This document shows, piece by piece, positions 9,080 through 19,102 of a stretch of 64,000 nucleotides of DNA. Source of the stretch: Bradyrhizobium sp. JYMT SZCCT0428 (GTDB lineage Bacteria; Pseudomonadota; Alphaproteobacteria; Rhizobiales; Xanthobacteraceae); the NCBI RefSeq assembly GCF_018131075.1, contig NZ_JAFCLS010000029.1, positions 51,636 through 115,635 of the forward strand. The letters run 5' to 3'. Positions within the stretch are counted from its first letter, which is position 1. Every line of letters begins with the position of its first letter. The notes below the pieces were generated by a model, which ran no database searches, was not told where the DNA came from, and worked only from the letters and a program-made list of their open reading frames with translations. The position numbers were made by a program, and so were the translations under genes.

Positions 9080-9406
9080 TTGCAAGAAGGCTTATGCAAG
9101 GTTGAATTTCATACGGTTCATGGAACCGGCACCGGCGTGATTTACGCCTGCGGCGGCAAGCTTCGGGGTGGCAATTCGGCATTCGCGTTCATCGGCAATT
9201 ACACCGACAAGGGCGACGGCATTCAGGTCAAGATCAGCACGCAACGCCACAACCCCGATCCTGCCTTCAAGCCGCTGTTCGGGACCGACATGGTCACGCT
9301 GACGCTGAAGGGGGCCGACAACGGCAGCATGATCGACTTCGAAGGCACCGCCCTGCAATTGCCTGGCGTCACCTTCAAGGCCGTGCTGACGCGGATGGCG
9401 GATTAG
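9080..9406 (+). CDS. GrlR-like small regulatory-domain protein
   Basis: A 108-residue protein resembling the small beta-barrel family annotated as GrlR-like in rhizobia. The pattern is visible as GTGVIYACGGKLRGGNSAFAF, then GNYTDKGDGIQVKI and a closing LPGVTFKAVLTRMAD. The only usable start is a TTG at 9080 with GGGGATGG upstream. A related gene is at 29599. In enterobacteria GrlR represses a type III secretion regulator; here the role is unknown. Confidence 0.7.
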   Translation: MQEGLCKVEFHTVHGTGTGVIYACGGKLRGGNSAFAFIGNYTDKGDGIQVKISTQRHNPDPAFKPLFGTDMVTLTLKGADNGSMIDFEGTALQLPGVTFKAVLTRMAD

Positions 9407-9434
9407 CGTCCCTCTTTAGGCTCCCTCTTGCGGG

Positions 9435-11338
9435 TCACCTGTTCACGAAGAAAAAGTCGTCGCGTCCGGGTAGCGAACCATATGTGTACGGCTCCTGCCG
9501 TCCGGCGGTCGCCTCCATCACGTCATCGCGGACGAGGCGGAACAGCTTGTTGATCTCGACGCCCGGCGTCGCGATCCGCTGCACGACCGCGACGGCAAAC
9601 GGCGAATAGTCCCCTCGCCGTCCAGCGCGGTCTCGCCATGCTTGGCCGCGTAGACCACCAGCGATGCGCCCTGCACCTTGACCTCGCCGAGCCCGCGGCC
9701 GACCGACCGCGTCTTCGCGCCGCGCGTGTCGCCTTCGTTCGAAGCCGGCGCCGGCGCGGCGGCAGCCGTCGGCGAAGTTGCCGTTGATGCATTCGCAAAC
9801 GGATTGTCCCGGCAGGCATCGAGCATCACGAGCTTGAGCTTCTTGGCGCCGTCGATGGCCGCCATCACCTGATCCAGCGGCATGGCCTCGAACAGGGCGT
9901 CGCGGCCGGATGCCAGTTTGGCATCGACCGGTATCAGGTAATTGACGCCATTCACCTCGATTCCGTGGCCGGCATAATAGACCATCGCCCAGTCGGACTT
10001 GTCGGCGGCCGCCGCGAACGTGCGCAGCGCCTCGGTCATCTTCTCGCGCGTGACGCCGATGGCGACCGTGACGCTGTCGAAGCCGATCGCGCGCAACGTG
10101 CTCGCAATTTTTTCCGCGTCACGGCCCGGGTTCTCGAGCGCCCTTACCGATTTATAGGCGGAATTGCCGATGATCAGCGCGGCCCGGCGGCCTTGTTTTG
10201 CCGCCGTCGCCTTGGCCGCTGCCGGCGCCACGACGGGGACGGCAACGGGCGGGGTCGGCACCGAATTCGTCGAGGCCGCCCTGATGGGGACCGGAAGGAT
10301 GGTCGGCTGCGGCACACCGGAGGAAAGCGCCGCAAGACGCGCCTCGGCCGTTTCACGCGCGGATTTCGACAGGTCGCCCCGGCCGGAATTCTCGCTGATC
10401 GACAGCGCCGTTCGGAACTCGGATTTCGCGCGCTCGAGATCGCCGGTGCGTTCGAACGTCAGTCCGCGGCCGGTGAGCGCCGGCGCGAAGTCCGGTTCGA
10501 TCCGGACAGCCTGGTTGAAGTCGGAAAGCGCCCGGTCGTATTCGCCCATGTAACGCAGCGTCTCGCCGCGCAGCGTCAGGCCAAGGGCGATGCCGGGGCC
10601 GCCGGCGTAAAGCTCGATGGCGCGGTCCTGGTCCTGCAACGCACGCTCGAGGTTTCCGGTGCGACGCCAGGCATCGCCGCGATTGGCATAATATTTGGCG
10701 TTCTTGGGCGCAAGCTTGATCGCAACGCCGAAATCGGCGGCCGCCTTTTCATACTCCCCCATCGTCTTCAGGATCAGCGCCCGGTTGTTGTAGGCCGAGG
10801 CGCGATAGGGGTCATTGTTGATCAGGGAGATCGACTTGTTGATATCGGCAAGCGCCGCCGCGTAGTCCCCCTTGTCGCTGAGCATGTTGGCCCGCTGGTT
10901 ATAGACCGCGGGATCGCGGGGCAGAATCGCAGCGGCTTCGTTCAGCACCTCGATGCCGCGATCGAAATCGCCCTTGCAGTGCTGCCAGTAGTACGAGATC
11001 CACAAATGCAGATCGTAATAGGCAGAGCTCTTCCTGGAGGGCGAGACGTCCTTGGCGCGCATCAGGTCGGCAAAGCCCGCGTCGCATTTCTTCTGGTTGA
11101 GGAGGCTCTGCGCGCGGTACGACAGCGCCAGCGCCAGCTTCGCCGGGGACCGGCTGGAATCGATCAGGATCGTGCAGGCGGCAACACGGTCATCCAGTTC
11201 GCTGTTGCTCTTCAGCGGACCGACCTTGCAGCCGCTTGGCTGCTCGCGAGCGATCGCATTGTCCGGCGATGCCAGCCCCACGGCCGCGAACTGAAGCGCC
11301 GCTAAAGCGGCATAGGCCGCGGTATTGCCTACCCTCAC
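9435..11338 (-). CDS. Caspase-like (C14) peptidase with TPR repeats, C-terminus frameshifted
   Basis: A secreted protein with a signal peptide, then roughly six TPR units (residues 60-330) such as GEYEKAAADFGVAIKLAPKN, then a caspase p20-like domain from about residue 382 (RRAALIIGNSAYK). The catalytic pair is visible: His in YYAGHGIEVN (about 458) and Cys in LDACRDNPF (about 509). The unshifted frame stops at 9518, but a one-base deletion near 9615 restores a familiar tail, YSPFAVAVVQRI then GRDDFFFVNR, ending at 9435. The GTG at 11338 is preferred because gagggggcatc precedes it and a signal peptide follows directly. Confidence 0.85.
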
Positions 11339-11669
11339 GATGCCCCCTCGGATTCCCCACGGGCGAGAGAAGCACGCGAACCTGGTCTTGTCACGATGGC
11401 GCCGTGTGGAACTTTGGCGTCGTGCCCGCTTGCATCTCACGCGTCAGCGCGACGCGACGCCGTCACGCGCGCCGATCGCCTGCACGGTGGTTTTCGGCGG
11501 CGGACAGGTCGCCAGCAAGAGACCTCACAGGAGCGGGATACGTGTCATCGCAGGGATCGGGCCGCCGATTTTCTTGATATTGCCCGATTGCAGGAGCCGA
11601 ATCCCCTGCTATACCGCCTGTTCCCGCTTACCTGCGCTCGTTCGCAGGAGTGAGCTCAAGGAGACGCCA

Positions 11670-13715
11670 ATGCCTGACAGCAATGCACCCGCACCGGGAT
11701 TCCAATTTGGCCTTGCGAACTTGAAACCGGCCGAACCCGTGCAAAAAATCACCCTCACCTTCCCCGATGGCGCCAGGCGCGAATTTCCTCAAGGTATTAC
11801 CGGGCTCGAGATCGCCAAGGGCATCTCGCCGTCGCTGGCCAAGCGCACGGTCGCGATGGCGCTCGATGGCGTGGTCGCCGACCTCAACGATCCGATCTCG
11901 GGCGATGCCAGGATCGAGTTCGTCAACCGCGACGACCCCCGCGCGCTGGAACTGATCCGGCATGACGCCGCCCACGTGCTCGCCGAAGCGGTGCAGTCGC
12001 TGTGGCCGGGCACGCAGGTCACCATCGGCCCGGTGATCGAGAACGGCTTCTATTACGACTTCTTCCGCAACGAGCCGTTCACGCCGGAAGATTTCGCCGC
12101 GATCGAAAAGAAGATGCGCGAGATCGTCGCGCGCGACCAACCCTTCACCAAGGAAGTCTGGTCGCGCGAGAAGACCAAACAGGTGTTCCGCGACAAGGGC
12201 GAAGCCTTCAAGGTCGAACTGGTCGACGCCATTCCCGGCGACGAGCCGATCAAGATCTATTTCCAGGGCGACTGGTTCGATCTCTGCCGCGGGCCGCACA
12301 TGACCTCGACCGGCAAGGTCGGCAATGCGTTCAAGCTGATGAAGGTCGCGGGCGCCTATTGGCGCGGCGACAGCAACAACCCGATGCTCACGCGCATCTA
12401 CGGCACGGCATTCGCGAAGCAGGAAGACCTCGACCTCTATCTGAAGCAGATCGAGGAGGCCGAGAAGCGCGATCACCGCAAGCTCGGCCGCGAGCTCGAC
12501 CTGTTTCACTTCCAGGAGGAAGGCCCCGGCGTGGTGTTCTGGCACCCGAAGGGCTGGACGGTGTTCCAGGCGCTGATCGCCTATATGCGCCGCCGCCTGA
12601 CCGGCGACTACAGCGAGGTCAACGCGCCGCAGATCCTCGACAAGGTGCTGTGGGAGACATCAGGCCATTGGGACTGGTACCGCGAGAACATGTTCGCGGC
12701 GCAATCCGCCGGCGACGAGGCCGAGGACAAGCGCTGGTTTGCGCTCAAACCGATGAACTGTCCGGGCCATGTGCAGATCTTCAAGCACGGCCTAAAGAGC
12801 TACCGCGACTTGCCGCTGCGGCTCGCCGAATTCGGCGTGGTGCACCGCTATGAGCCGTCGGGCGCGATGCACGGCCTGATGCGCGTGCGCGGTTTTACGC
12901 AGGACGACGCGCATGTGTTCTGCACCGAAGCGCAGCTCGCCGACGAGTGCCTCAAGATCAACGACCTGATCCTGTCGACCTATGCGGATTTCGGCTTCGA
13001 GGGTGAGCTGACCATAAAGCTCTCGACCAAGCCGGAGAAGCGCGTCGGCACCGACGAGATGTGGGATCACGCCGAGCGCGTGATGGCCACCGTGCTGTCG
13101 GAAATCCAGGCCAGCGGCAGCAACCGCATCAAGACCGCGATCAATCCCGGCGAAGGCGCGTTCTACGGACCAAAGTTCGAATATGTGCTGCGCGACGCCA
13201 TCGGCCGCGACTGGCAGTGCGGCACCACGCAGGTCGACTTCAACCTGCCGGAGCGGTTCGGCGCGTTCTACATCGATGCCGACGGCTCCAAGAAGGTGCC
13301 GGTCATGGTACACCGCGCGATCTGCGGCTCGATGGAACGCTTCATCGGCATCCTGATCGAGCATTTCGCCGGCAACTTCCCGCTCTGGCTGGCGCCGGTG
13401 CAGGCCGTCGTCACCACGATTACTTCCGAAGGCGACGAATACGCCAAGGTGGTCGCCGCCGCGGCGCGGCGCGCGGGCCTGCGCGTAGAGATCGACCTGC
13501 GCAACGAGAAGATCAACTACAAGGTCCGCGAGCACTCGCTGGCGAAGATCCCCGCGCTCCTCGTCGTCGGCAAGAAGGAAGCCGAGAGCCATTCGGTCTC
13601 GGTCCGCCGGCTCGGCAGCGAAGGCCAGAAGGTGATGCCGACCGACGAGGCGCTGGCGGCGCTGGTCGAGGAAGCCACCCCGCCGGACGTCAAGCGCGCC
13701 AGGCTCGAGACCTGA
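11670..13715 (+). CDS. thrS: Threonyl-tRNA synthetase
   Basis: ThrS charges tRNA-Thr with threonine and edits mischarged serine. The 681-residue protein shows the full architecture: TGS domain at the N-terminus, the editing domain with HDAAHVLAEAVQ and CRGPHM, class II catalytic motifs including KPMNCPGHVQIF and RYEPSGAMHGLMRVRGFTQD, and a C-terminal anticodon-binding domain (LAPVQAVV). The frame opens upstream at 11325, but the ATG at 11670 follows AAGGAGACGCCA and gives the expected N-terminus. It overlaps the next small gene by one base. Confidence 0.97.
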   Translation: MPDSNAPAPGFQFGLANLKPAEPVQKITLTFPDGARREFPQGITGLEIAKGISPSLAKRTVAMALDGVVADLNDPISGDARIEFVNRDDPRALELIRHDAAHVLAEAVQSLWPGTQVTIGPVIENGFYYDFFRNEPFTPEDFAAIEKKMREIVARDQPFTKEVWSREKTKQVFRDKGEAFKVELVDAIPGDEPIKIYFQGDWFDLCRGPHMTSTGKVGNAFKLMKVAGAYWRGDSNNPMLTRIYGTAFAKQEDLDLYLKQIEEAEKRDHRKLGRELDLFHFQEEGPGVVFWHPKGWTVFQALIAYMRRRLTGDYSEVNAPQILDKVLWETSGHWDWYRENMFAAQSAGDEAEDKRWFALKPMNCPGHVQIFKHGLKSYRDLPLRLAEFGVVHRYEPSGAMHGLMRVRGFTQDDAHVFCTEAQLADECLKINDLILSTYADFGFEGELTIKLSTKPEKRVGTDEMWDHAERVMATVLSEIQASGSNRIKTAINPGEGAFYGPKFEYVLRDAIGRDWQCGTTQVDFNLPERFGAFYIDADGSKKVPVMVHRAICGSMERFIGILIEHFAGNFPLWLAPVQAVVTTITSEGDEYAKVVAAAARRAGLRVEIDLRNEKINYKVREHSLAKIPALLVVGKKEAESHSVSVRRLGSEGQKVMPTDEALAALVEEATPPDVKRARLET

Positions 13716-13915
13716 TGACCGACGAGCAGGAGCTTCCCGCCTTTCCGATCCGGGCTTACCAGCTGATCCCGGATCCCAACCGGCCAACGGTGGTCGCGCT
13801 GGCGATCGAAACCGAGCAGGGACACAGCCTGTTCCTGGCCACGCGGGAGATCCTGGAAGACCTCGGGAAGGATCTTCTGGAACGGGCGGCGAAGATGCCG
13901 CCCCGCAAGCCTTAA
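13715..13915 (+). CDS. Small conserved hypothetical protein coupled to thrS
   Basis: A 66-residue protein starting MTDEQELPAFPIRAYQLIPD and ending KMPPRKP. Its ATG overlaps the thrS stop codon (TGATG), which indicates translational coupling. There is no signal peptide or membrane segment. It is acidic and contains ALAIETEQGHSLFLATREI, which looks like a small beta-sheet domain. I do not recognise a family function. Confidence 0.75.
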   Translation: MTDEQELPAFPIRAYQLIPDPNRPTVVALAIETEQGHSLFLATREILEDLGKDLLERAAKMPPRKP

Positions 13916-14009
13916 GGCTCGTCACAATCGATCTAAACTGGCTTTCGGTGGCCTCCTTGCCTCCCTATCTGCGTGGTAGGCCATTGCCCAATCCTGTCCG
14001 ACGAAAGAG

Positions 14010-14579
14010 ATGCTCGTGCCCGATGCCCTTGAACTGCTAAAACTCCGCCGCTCCATCAAACCGCGCGAGATGAGCGGCCCCGGCCCCTCGGCCGACGAAC
14101 TCGACACCATCCTGACCATCGGTTCGCGCGTGCCCGATCACGGCAAGCTGACGCCGTGGCGCTTCATCGTGTTCGAAGGCGACGCCCGCGCTCGCGCCGG
14201 CGACGTCATCGCAGCCGTGTTCGCGCGGAAGAATCCGGGCGCGCCGGCAGCCGATATCGAGATGGAGAAGCGCCGGCTGATGGACGCGCCGCTGGTCATC
14301 GCCGTGGTGAGTTTTGTGAAGCCGCACCCCAAGGTGCCGGCGTGGGAACAGGAATTGTCCGCCGGCGCCAGCGCCATGAACATCGTCACCGCGGCGACCG
14401 CGCTCGGCTACGGCGCCAACTGGCTGACCGGCTGGTTCGCGTTCGACCGCGACGTGCTCGAAGGGCTCGGCGTGAAGCCGGATGAGAAACTTGCCGGCTT
14501 CATCCATATCGGCACGCCGTCAAAACCCGCCGAGGACCGCCCTCGCCCGGCGCTGTCGGATATCGTGACGCGGTTTTAG
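14010..14579 (+). CDS. Nitroreductase-family protein (YdjA-like)
   Basis: A 189-residue FMN-dependent oxidoreductase of the NfsB/YdjA group. The N-terminal LLKLRRSIKPREM, RVPDHGKLTPWRFIVF, the central GASAMNIVTAATALGYGANW and a closing GFIHIGTPS are the conserved flavin-contacting blocks. These enzymes form dimers with FMN at the interface and reduce nitro compounds or other electrophiles with NAD(P)H. The natural substrate is unknown. Confidence 0.9.
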   Translation: MLVPDALELLKLRRSIKPREMSGPGPSADELDTILTIGSRVPDHGKLTPWRFIVFEGDARARAGDVIAAVFARKNPGAPAADIEMEKRRLMDAPLVIAVVSFVKPHPKVPAWEQELSAGASAMNIVTAATALGYGANWLTGWFAFDRDVLEGLGVKPDEKLAGFIHIGTPSKPAEDRPRPALSDIVTRF

Positions 14580-15761
14580 GAGTCATCGGCCGGAGCCATC
14601 TCCGTTTCAGTTGAATCGGAACGGGTCCAATTTTCGGATTCAAATTTCAAACAGCCACTCCCGTCATTGCGAGCGCAGCGAAGCAATCCATTCTTTCTTT
14701 GCGTGGCGTCATGGATTGCTTCGCTGCGCTCGCAATGACGGAAGATACACTTTCGCATTCTCGCGGCGCATTGCGCCCGAGGTTTGCAATTAACTTCCTT
14801 GCCCTCGAAATCAGAGGGCGCAGGGAATGCCGGATGCGCGCTGCACCCGCGGTCTCGTGTGCGATTGTGCATAAGAATGCTGCACACGAGCATACAGGGC
14901 AGCGGAGAGCATCCGACATTCCCTGCGCAATGGCTTTACAGCTTATGGCGCGCTCTCCCCGGTGAGACGGTCTCTATTGCCACCGTCGTCCCTCGGAAGC
15001 GTTAGCTCCCGCAGGACTTGACGCCGTTACGGGCGCCAGGACCACACGCTTTCGCCGTACGCGTCAGCCGCGACCGTCAATCGCAACTTCAGCGTCCACC
15101 GCATCCCCGTCCCTCGTCGTGACGACGGCCGACGCCCCTCTTGATAGGACGGGATGGCGATAGATGCGCACTGATTTGGGCCGATTGGCAACAGGAATAT
15201 TTTTGATTTTCGGAATCTTTTGACTTGACATGATTTCCGTAAATCAGAACTGATTTGCCCGTCGGGTTGATTTGTCGCGCGCAGACCGCAAGATTGCGCT
15301 TGCAAGCAAGGCGACGCAACTCGCAGTGAATGCGGGATGAACTTATTGATCCGAACAACCAGCGGACGTCCGCTTTATGACGCTATCGGTGAAGGACGCC
15401 GGGCCAACTGTGGCGGCCTTTGTTCGGCGATCAGAGCAAAATTGATCGAGCGGGATCGGCGAAGCCGTTCATACTCAAACCATGGCCTTGGGGCCTTGGA
15501 AGCAACACTGCTGACCCGTAAAGAGTTGCCTCCTGCTTATGGTCGCTAACGCGGCTGTAAATAGCTCTGCGCCGACGATGCCCGCCGCCCATGGCGCCCG
15601 GTTGATTGCACTGGGTTACATGGTCGATCTTACCGGTCGGCTGCATATGCGCCTGAAGCCGCGACTTCTCAAACGGTTGAGGAACGATCCGTGCTGCGGG
15701 CGGTTTAACGCACACTGCAACATTTGTCGGGTGGCCGACGTTTCGTGCAGGCACCCATGGT
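14580..15761. repeat. Gene-free repeat block
   Basis: No convincing gene lies in this 1.2-kb stretch. At its left is a perfect 30-bp inverted repeat (14662-14691 and 14711-14740) of the cgtcattgcgagcgcagcga type. From about 14760 to 15340 there is a further segment that I recall as a dispersed multicopy intergenic sequence in Bradyrhizobium; its six-frame translations are typical spurious ORFs. The rest, to 15761, is AT-richer and probably holds the promoter of the hydrolase gene. Confidence 0.6.
14662..14740. repeat. Perfect 30-bp inverted repeat
   Basis: Arms at 14662-14691 and 14711-14740 are exact reverse complements with a 19-nt loop. It lies 80 bp downstream of the nitroreductase gene and could terminate its transcript. 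Confidence 0.9.
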
Positions 15762-16775
15762 GTGAGCATGACCCCGATGAACCGATTAAGCCGGCTTCCG
15801 ACCTCCGTCAGGCGAAACCGGAACGTTGCAGCGGGACATTCCTATGCGGTGGCCGCAGTTGTTGCGGCAGGAGCGCTGGCGGCGACCGCGCTTCTGAACC
15901 GTCATCTGGCGAAGAAGGCAGAGCACGACAATCCGCCGGCCGGCCAGTTCCTCGATGTGGACGGTGTCCGTCTGCACTACGTGGAAAGAGGTTCGGGTGA
16001 GCCGCTGGTGCTTCTGCATGGCAACGGCAGCATGATCCAGGATTTCGAATCCAGTGGGCTGGTCGACCTAGCCGCCAAGAGCTACAGGGTCATCATCATC
16101 GACCGTCCCGGGTTCGGCCACAGCAGCCGACCGCGCAATGTCGTGTGGACGCCCGATGCCCAAGCCCAATTGATCCGGCGCGCGCTCGAGCGGCTCGGCG
16201 TGTCACAGGCAATCGTACTCGGGCACTCCTGGGGTGCATCGGTGGCGGTCGCCCTGGCTCTCAAGTTTCCCGACATGGTGCGCGGCCTGGTTCTCGCCTC
16301 GGGCTACTACTATCCCACCCTGCGTCCCGACGTCGTGGCCCTGTCCGCCCCGGCTGTCCCCGTTGTGGGTGATATCATGGGCCACACGCTGTCGCCCATG
16401 ATCAGCAGGCTGATGTGGCCGCTCATGATGGCGAAGATCTTCGGACCCAAGTCGGCGCCTGCCAAGTTCCAGCAGTTCCCGAAGGAGATGGCGCTTCGTC
16501 CTTCGCAGATCCGCGCTTCGGCCGCCGAGTCGGCGCTCATGATTCCGGACGCCTTCCATTTCGAGGACAAGTATGCCGAGCTCAAAATGCCAGTCGTCAT
16601 CATCGCCGGCGAAAACGACCGGCTGATCGACATCGACAAACAATCGGCCCGGTTGCATTCCGACGTTTCGCAGAGCGCGTTTCACCGCGTTCCTCGAACC
16701 GGCCACATGATTCACCAGACAGCGACGGGCGAGGTGATGGCTGCGATAAACGAAGTTGCCGGCAGCGGCCTTTAG
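15762..16775 (+). CDS. Alpha/beta hydrolase with N-terminal membrane anchor
   Basis: A 337-residue alpha/beta hydrolase. After a basic leader there is one hydrophobic segment (YAVAAVVAAGALAATALL), then the hydrolase core: LVLLHGNGSMIQDFES for the oxyanion hole, GHSWGASVAVAL with the nucleophile serine, IIAGENDRLIDID with the acid and RTGHMIH with the histidine. GTG (15762) and ATG (15768) starts are both possible. The substrate is unknown. It converges on the response regulator at 16772. Confidence 0.88.
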   Translation: MSMTPMNRLSRLPTSVRRNRNVAAGHSYAVAAVVAAGALAATALLNRHLAKKAEHDNPPAGQFLDVDGVRLHYVERGSGEPLVLLHGNGSMIQDFESSGLVDLAAKSYRVIIIDRPGFGHSSRPRNVVWTPDAQAQLIRRALERLGVSQAIVLGHSWGASVAVALALKFPDMVRGLVLASGYYYPTLRPDVVALSAPAVPVVGDIMGHTLSPMISRLMWPLMMAKIFGPKSAPAKFQQFPKEMALRPSQIRASAAESALMIPDAFHFEDKYAELKMPVVIIAGENDRLIDIDKQSARLHSDVSQSAFHRVPRTGHMIHQTATGEVMAAINEVAGSGL

Positions 16776-17161
16776 GCCGCAATCAGTTGACGAAGGGTTT
16801 CGGTGATTTCGGCAGGGCTGTAAGGTTTTGGCAAAAAACGGCTGCCCTCCGGCAAATCACCGATACCAAGTTTGGCTCGGCCTGAAGTGGCCACGATCAA
16901 AATCGGAGGCCAACGGTCCCGAACCGCGGCAACAAGCTTGAGACCATCCATGCTGCCCGGCATCTGGATATCGGTGAATACGACAGTGATGTCCAAGCGA
17001 CGTTCAAGAATTGCAATGGCTTCATCTGCGCTCGCCGCTTCGACGGCTTCAAATCCTGCCTCTTCGATCATTTCGACGGCGTTTAACCGGATCAGCAATT
17101 CATCTTCAACGATAAGGATGACCGCACGTTTCGCATCTGAAATCATCGGTCTTTTTTCCAC
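16772..17161 (-). CDS. Single-domain response regulator (CheY-like receiver)
   Basis: A stand-alone receiver domain of 129 residues. The acidic pocket is VEDE near the N-terminus, the phosphoacceptor is the Asp in VVFTDIQMPGSMDG, and the conserved lysine is in FLPKPYSP. There is no output domain. It is transcribed divergently from the HWE histidine kinase at 17364, so the pair may form a phosphorelay, as is common for HWE kinases in alphaproteobacteria. Confidence 0.92.
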   Translation of the reverse strand: MEKRPMISDAKRAVILIVEDELLIRLNAVEMIEEAGFEAVEAASADEAIAILERRLDITVVFTDIQMPGSMDGLKLVAAVRDRWPPILIVATSGRAKLGIGDLPEGSRFLPKPYSPAEITETLRQLIAA

Positions 17162-17363
17162 TAATGAGCGTCGGCGTTACACCATGATCTATGTCGGGAG
17201 CCGAACATATATTCGAACCATTTGAGGTCGACGGAGTTGGTTCCGATGGCTGCGATTTCGCAGATCATCCCGAATTTCTAACTCGGCATGTGCAGCCGGG
17301 ATCGTCGTTGGCGCCGGTCTAATCGACCGAGCCCGACAAAGTTCACATCGCTTGGGAAAAAAC

Positions 17364-18422
17364 ATGGAAGCGCAAGGTGATAGCCTGGTTGAGGCGGTGC
17401 CTCTTCCGACGTTCTCCAAGAGCCCCCTGGAGAAGTCGGGCCTGCCAGTTTGGGATGTGGAACAATTACGTTTGGCTGTTGCTGCTGCGGGGGTCGCGTT
17501 GTGGTCCTGGAACGTGGATACCAATCGATTCACGATGGACGAAAGAGCTTTCGATCTTTGGGGCGTCCCGCTCAGTGGATCCGTGACGTTTGACGACCTT
17601 TCTTCGCATGTTCATCCGGCGGACCGCGACAGGGTGAAAGCGGCATTCGCGGCCACGCGCGCCATCATCGGCGCTTATGAAATCGACTTCCGCATCATGG
17701 TCGGCGAGGAGGTCAGGTGGGTGTCGGCCCGAGGCCAGGGCAACGATGCGGATATCGTCGGTCGCATCATGTACGGGATTTTCCTGGACGTCACCGGACG
17801 TAAGCAAGCCGAGGAAGGTCATGAGTTGCTGGCGGGGGAGATGAGCCACCGGGTGAAAAATCTACTAGCCATTGCATCCGGTCTCACGGCCATTACTTCG
17901 CGGTCCGCCAAGACGACGGCCGAAATGGCGAAAGAACTGACGCATCGGCTGACCGCGTTAGGTCGCGCCCATGATCTTGTTCGTCCGCTTCCGGGTCAGG
18001 GAGGAAAAGCCGCACTTCTTGGTGACCTGTTGACGGTACTGCTTGCACCATATGACGACATGGGAGCATTCAGCGGTCGCGTCCGGGTCTCAGTCCCTCG
18101 CATGGGCGTGGGCGAGCAGGCGGCTACAACACTCGCCCTCGTTGTCCATGAACTCGCCACCAATTCGCTGAAGTATGGCGCTCTGTCGTCACCAACCGGC
18201 ACACTGGATATCGCCTGCGCCGCCCATGATACGGACGTACTAATAGTCTGGACTGAACGTGGCGGCCCGCCAGTCGCCGCCCCCGCTAGTGAGGGGGGAT
18301 ATGGAAGCAAAATGCTCAACCGTGCCATGACAATCCAGCTTGGCGGCTCAATTTCCTGCGATTGGAGCGCGGAGGGCATTATCGTGACGCTTCACATGAC
18401 CAAAGACCGGCTCAAGGCCTGA
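17364..18422 (+). CDS. HWE-family sensor histidine kinase with PAS domain
   Basis: A soluble sensor kinase of 352 residues. Residues 35-145 form a PAS fold with a PAC-like end (GIFLDVTGRKQAEEG). The HWE dimerisation and phosphoacceptor region follows (EMSHRVKNLLAIASGL), with the catalytic part containing VVHELATNSLKYGAL. There is no membrane segment, so the signal is cytoplasmic; many PAS-HWE kinases sense light or redox, but no LOV cysteine motif is seen. The ATG at 17364 is preferred to the upstream TTG at 17352. Confidence 0.92.
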   Translation: MEAQGDSLVEAVPLPTFSKSPLEKSGLPVWDVEQLRLAVAAAGVALWSWNVDTNRFTMDERAFDLWGVPLSGSVTFDDLSSHVHPADRDRVKAAFAATRAIIGAYEIDFRIMVGEEVRWVSARGQGNDADIVGRIMYGIFLDVTGRKQAEEGHELLAGEMSHRVKNLLAIASGLTAITSRSAKTTAEMAKELTHRLTALGRAHDLVRPLPGQGGKAALLGDLLTVLLAPYDDMGAFSGRVRVSVPRMGVGEQAATTLALVVHELATNSLKYGALSSPTGTLDIACAAHDTDVLIVWTERGGPPVAAPASEGGYGSKMLNRAMTIQLGGSISCDWSAEGIIVTLHMTKDRLKA

Positions 18423-18644
18423 CGTCAGCTTTGGGTCCAGACTGTGTAAAAACGATCCTGGGCTTGAACTGAAGGCGCCGCCAATGGAAGCGATCCACCT
18501 CGATGGAGGTTCTCACCGGTTTGCGCCGGAAGAAACGCAGCGCGTCGGAAGGCGCATCGCTCATTGTGCTATGACTCGCTCCGAATTCAGGATTTGGATC
18601 ATCTCGGGTCAAAATCCGACATTCAGCAACTCTCCTGATCCGCG

Positions 18645-18836
18645 TTATTTCGACTTGGCGGTTTGTGGTGTGAGTGCGCGCTTCATAGTGGCGTACATCC
18701 TCAACTGTGCGGCGTTACGAAGTGCATTCTGTCTCGCCTCTCCTTCAGGCAATTGATGTGCCTCGCTGGCGCGCGCGTCTGCCTGCTCATCCAGATGGTC
18801 CGCCGTCAAGAATGTAACCTTGGTCTTGTTACGCAT
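18645..18836 (-). CDS. Small conserved rhizobial hypothetical protein
   Basis: A 63-residue hydrophilic protein, MRNKTKVTFLTADHLDEQ at the start, with an alpha-helical and Ala/Glu-rich middle (EAHQLPEGEARQNALRNA) and a basic end. I recall this as a short family present in many copies in Bradyrhizobium, without known function. The frame extends to 19061, but the ATG at 18836 gives the family N-terminus. It is the first of three small genes on this strand. Confidence 0.65.
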   Translation of the reverse strand: MRNKTKVTFLTADHLDEQADARASEAHQLPEGEARQNALRNAAQLRMYATMKRALTPQTAKSK

Positions 18837-18843
18837 GCGGGCC

Positions 18844-19074
18844 TCAATTCGATAAGTCCAAATCGTTGTCAAACCAATCCAGGCGTTCCGATTGCGGCAG
18901 GCTGCATAGGACCTGCATTTGATGGATGTGGCCGCAGTCCGTACAGCACAGCATCCAGTGCTCGTATCCTGGTCCCGAAGGCGTGATTCGCCGCACGGTG
19001 GTAGCGCCCCGGCAACGGTGGCATCGGGAGCTTGAAAGGACCCGGGATGGCGAAAGGGCAATTTGAGCGGCCAT
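18844..19074 (-). CDS. Small zinc-ribbon-like protein A
   Basis: A 76-residue protein with two Cys pairs, RCHRCRGA and LCCTDCGHI, joined by a linker with SGPGYEHW. This is a zinc ribbon. The neighbour at 19103 has the same layout (CQHC, SGPAGYE, CPRC), so the two appear to be tandem paralogues. Whether they bind nucleic acid or protein is not known. Confidence 0.6.
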   Translation of the reverse strand: MAAQIALSPSRVLSSSRCHRCRGATTVRRITPSGPGYEHWMLCCTDCGHIHQMQVLCSLPQSERLDWFDNDLDLSN

Positions 19075-19102
19075 TTTTGATCTTCCGCGAGATTGCAAAA
19101 GT

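Noticed and set aside
9965..11305. 446-codon plus-strand ORF opposite the caspase-like gene
   Set aside because: Antisense shadow of TPR and caspase coding sequence.
12792..13925. 377-codon minus-strand ORF across thrS
   Set aside because: Antisense shadow of a highly conserved gene.
18440..18560. Possible insertion-sequence remnant
   Set aside because: A gtgtaaaaac-like end is present, but no inverted-repeat pair or transposase fragment could be shown.
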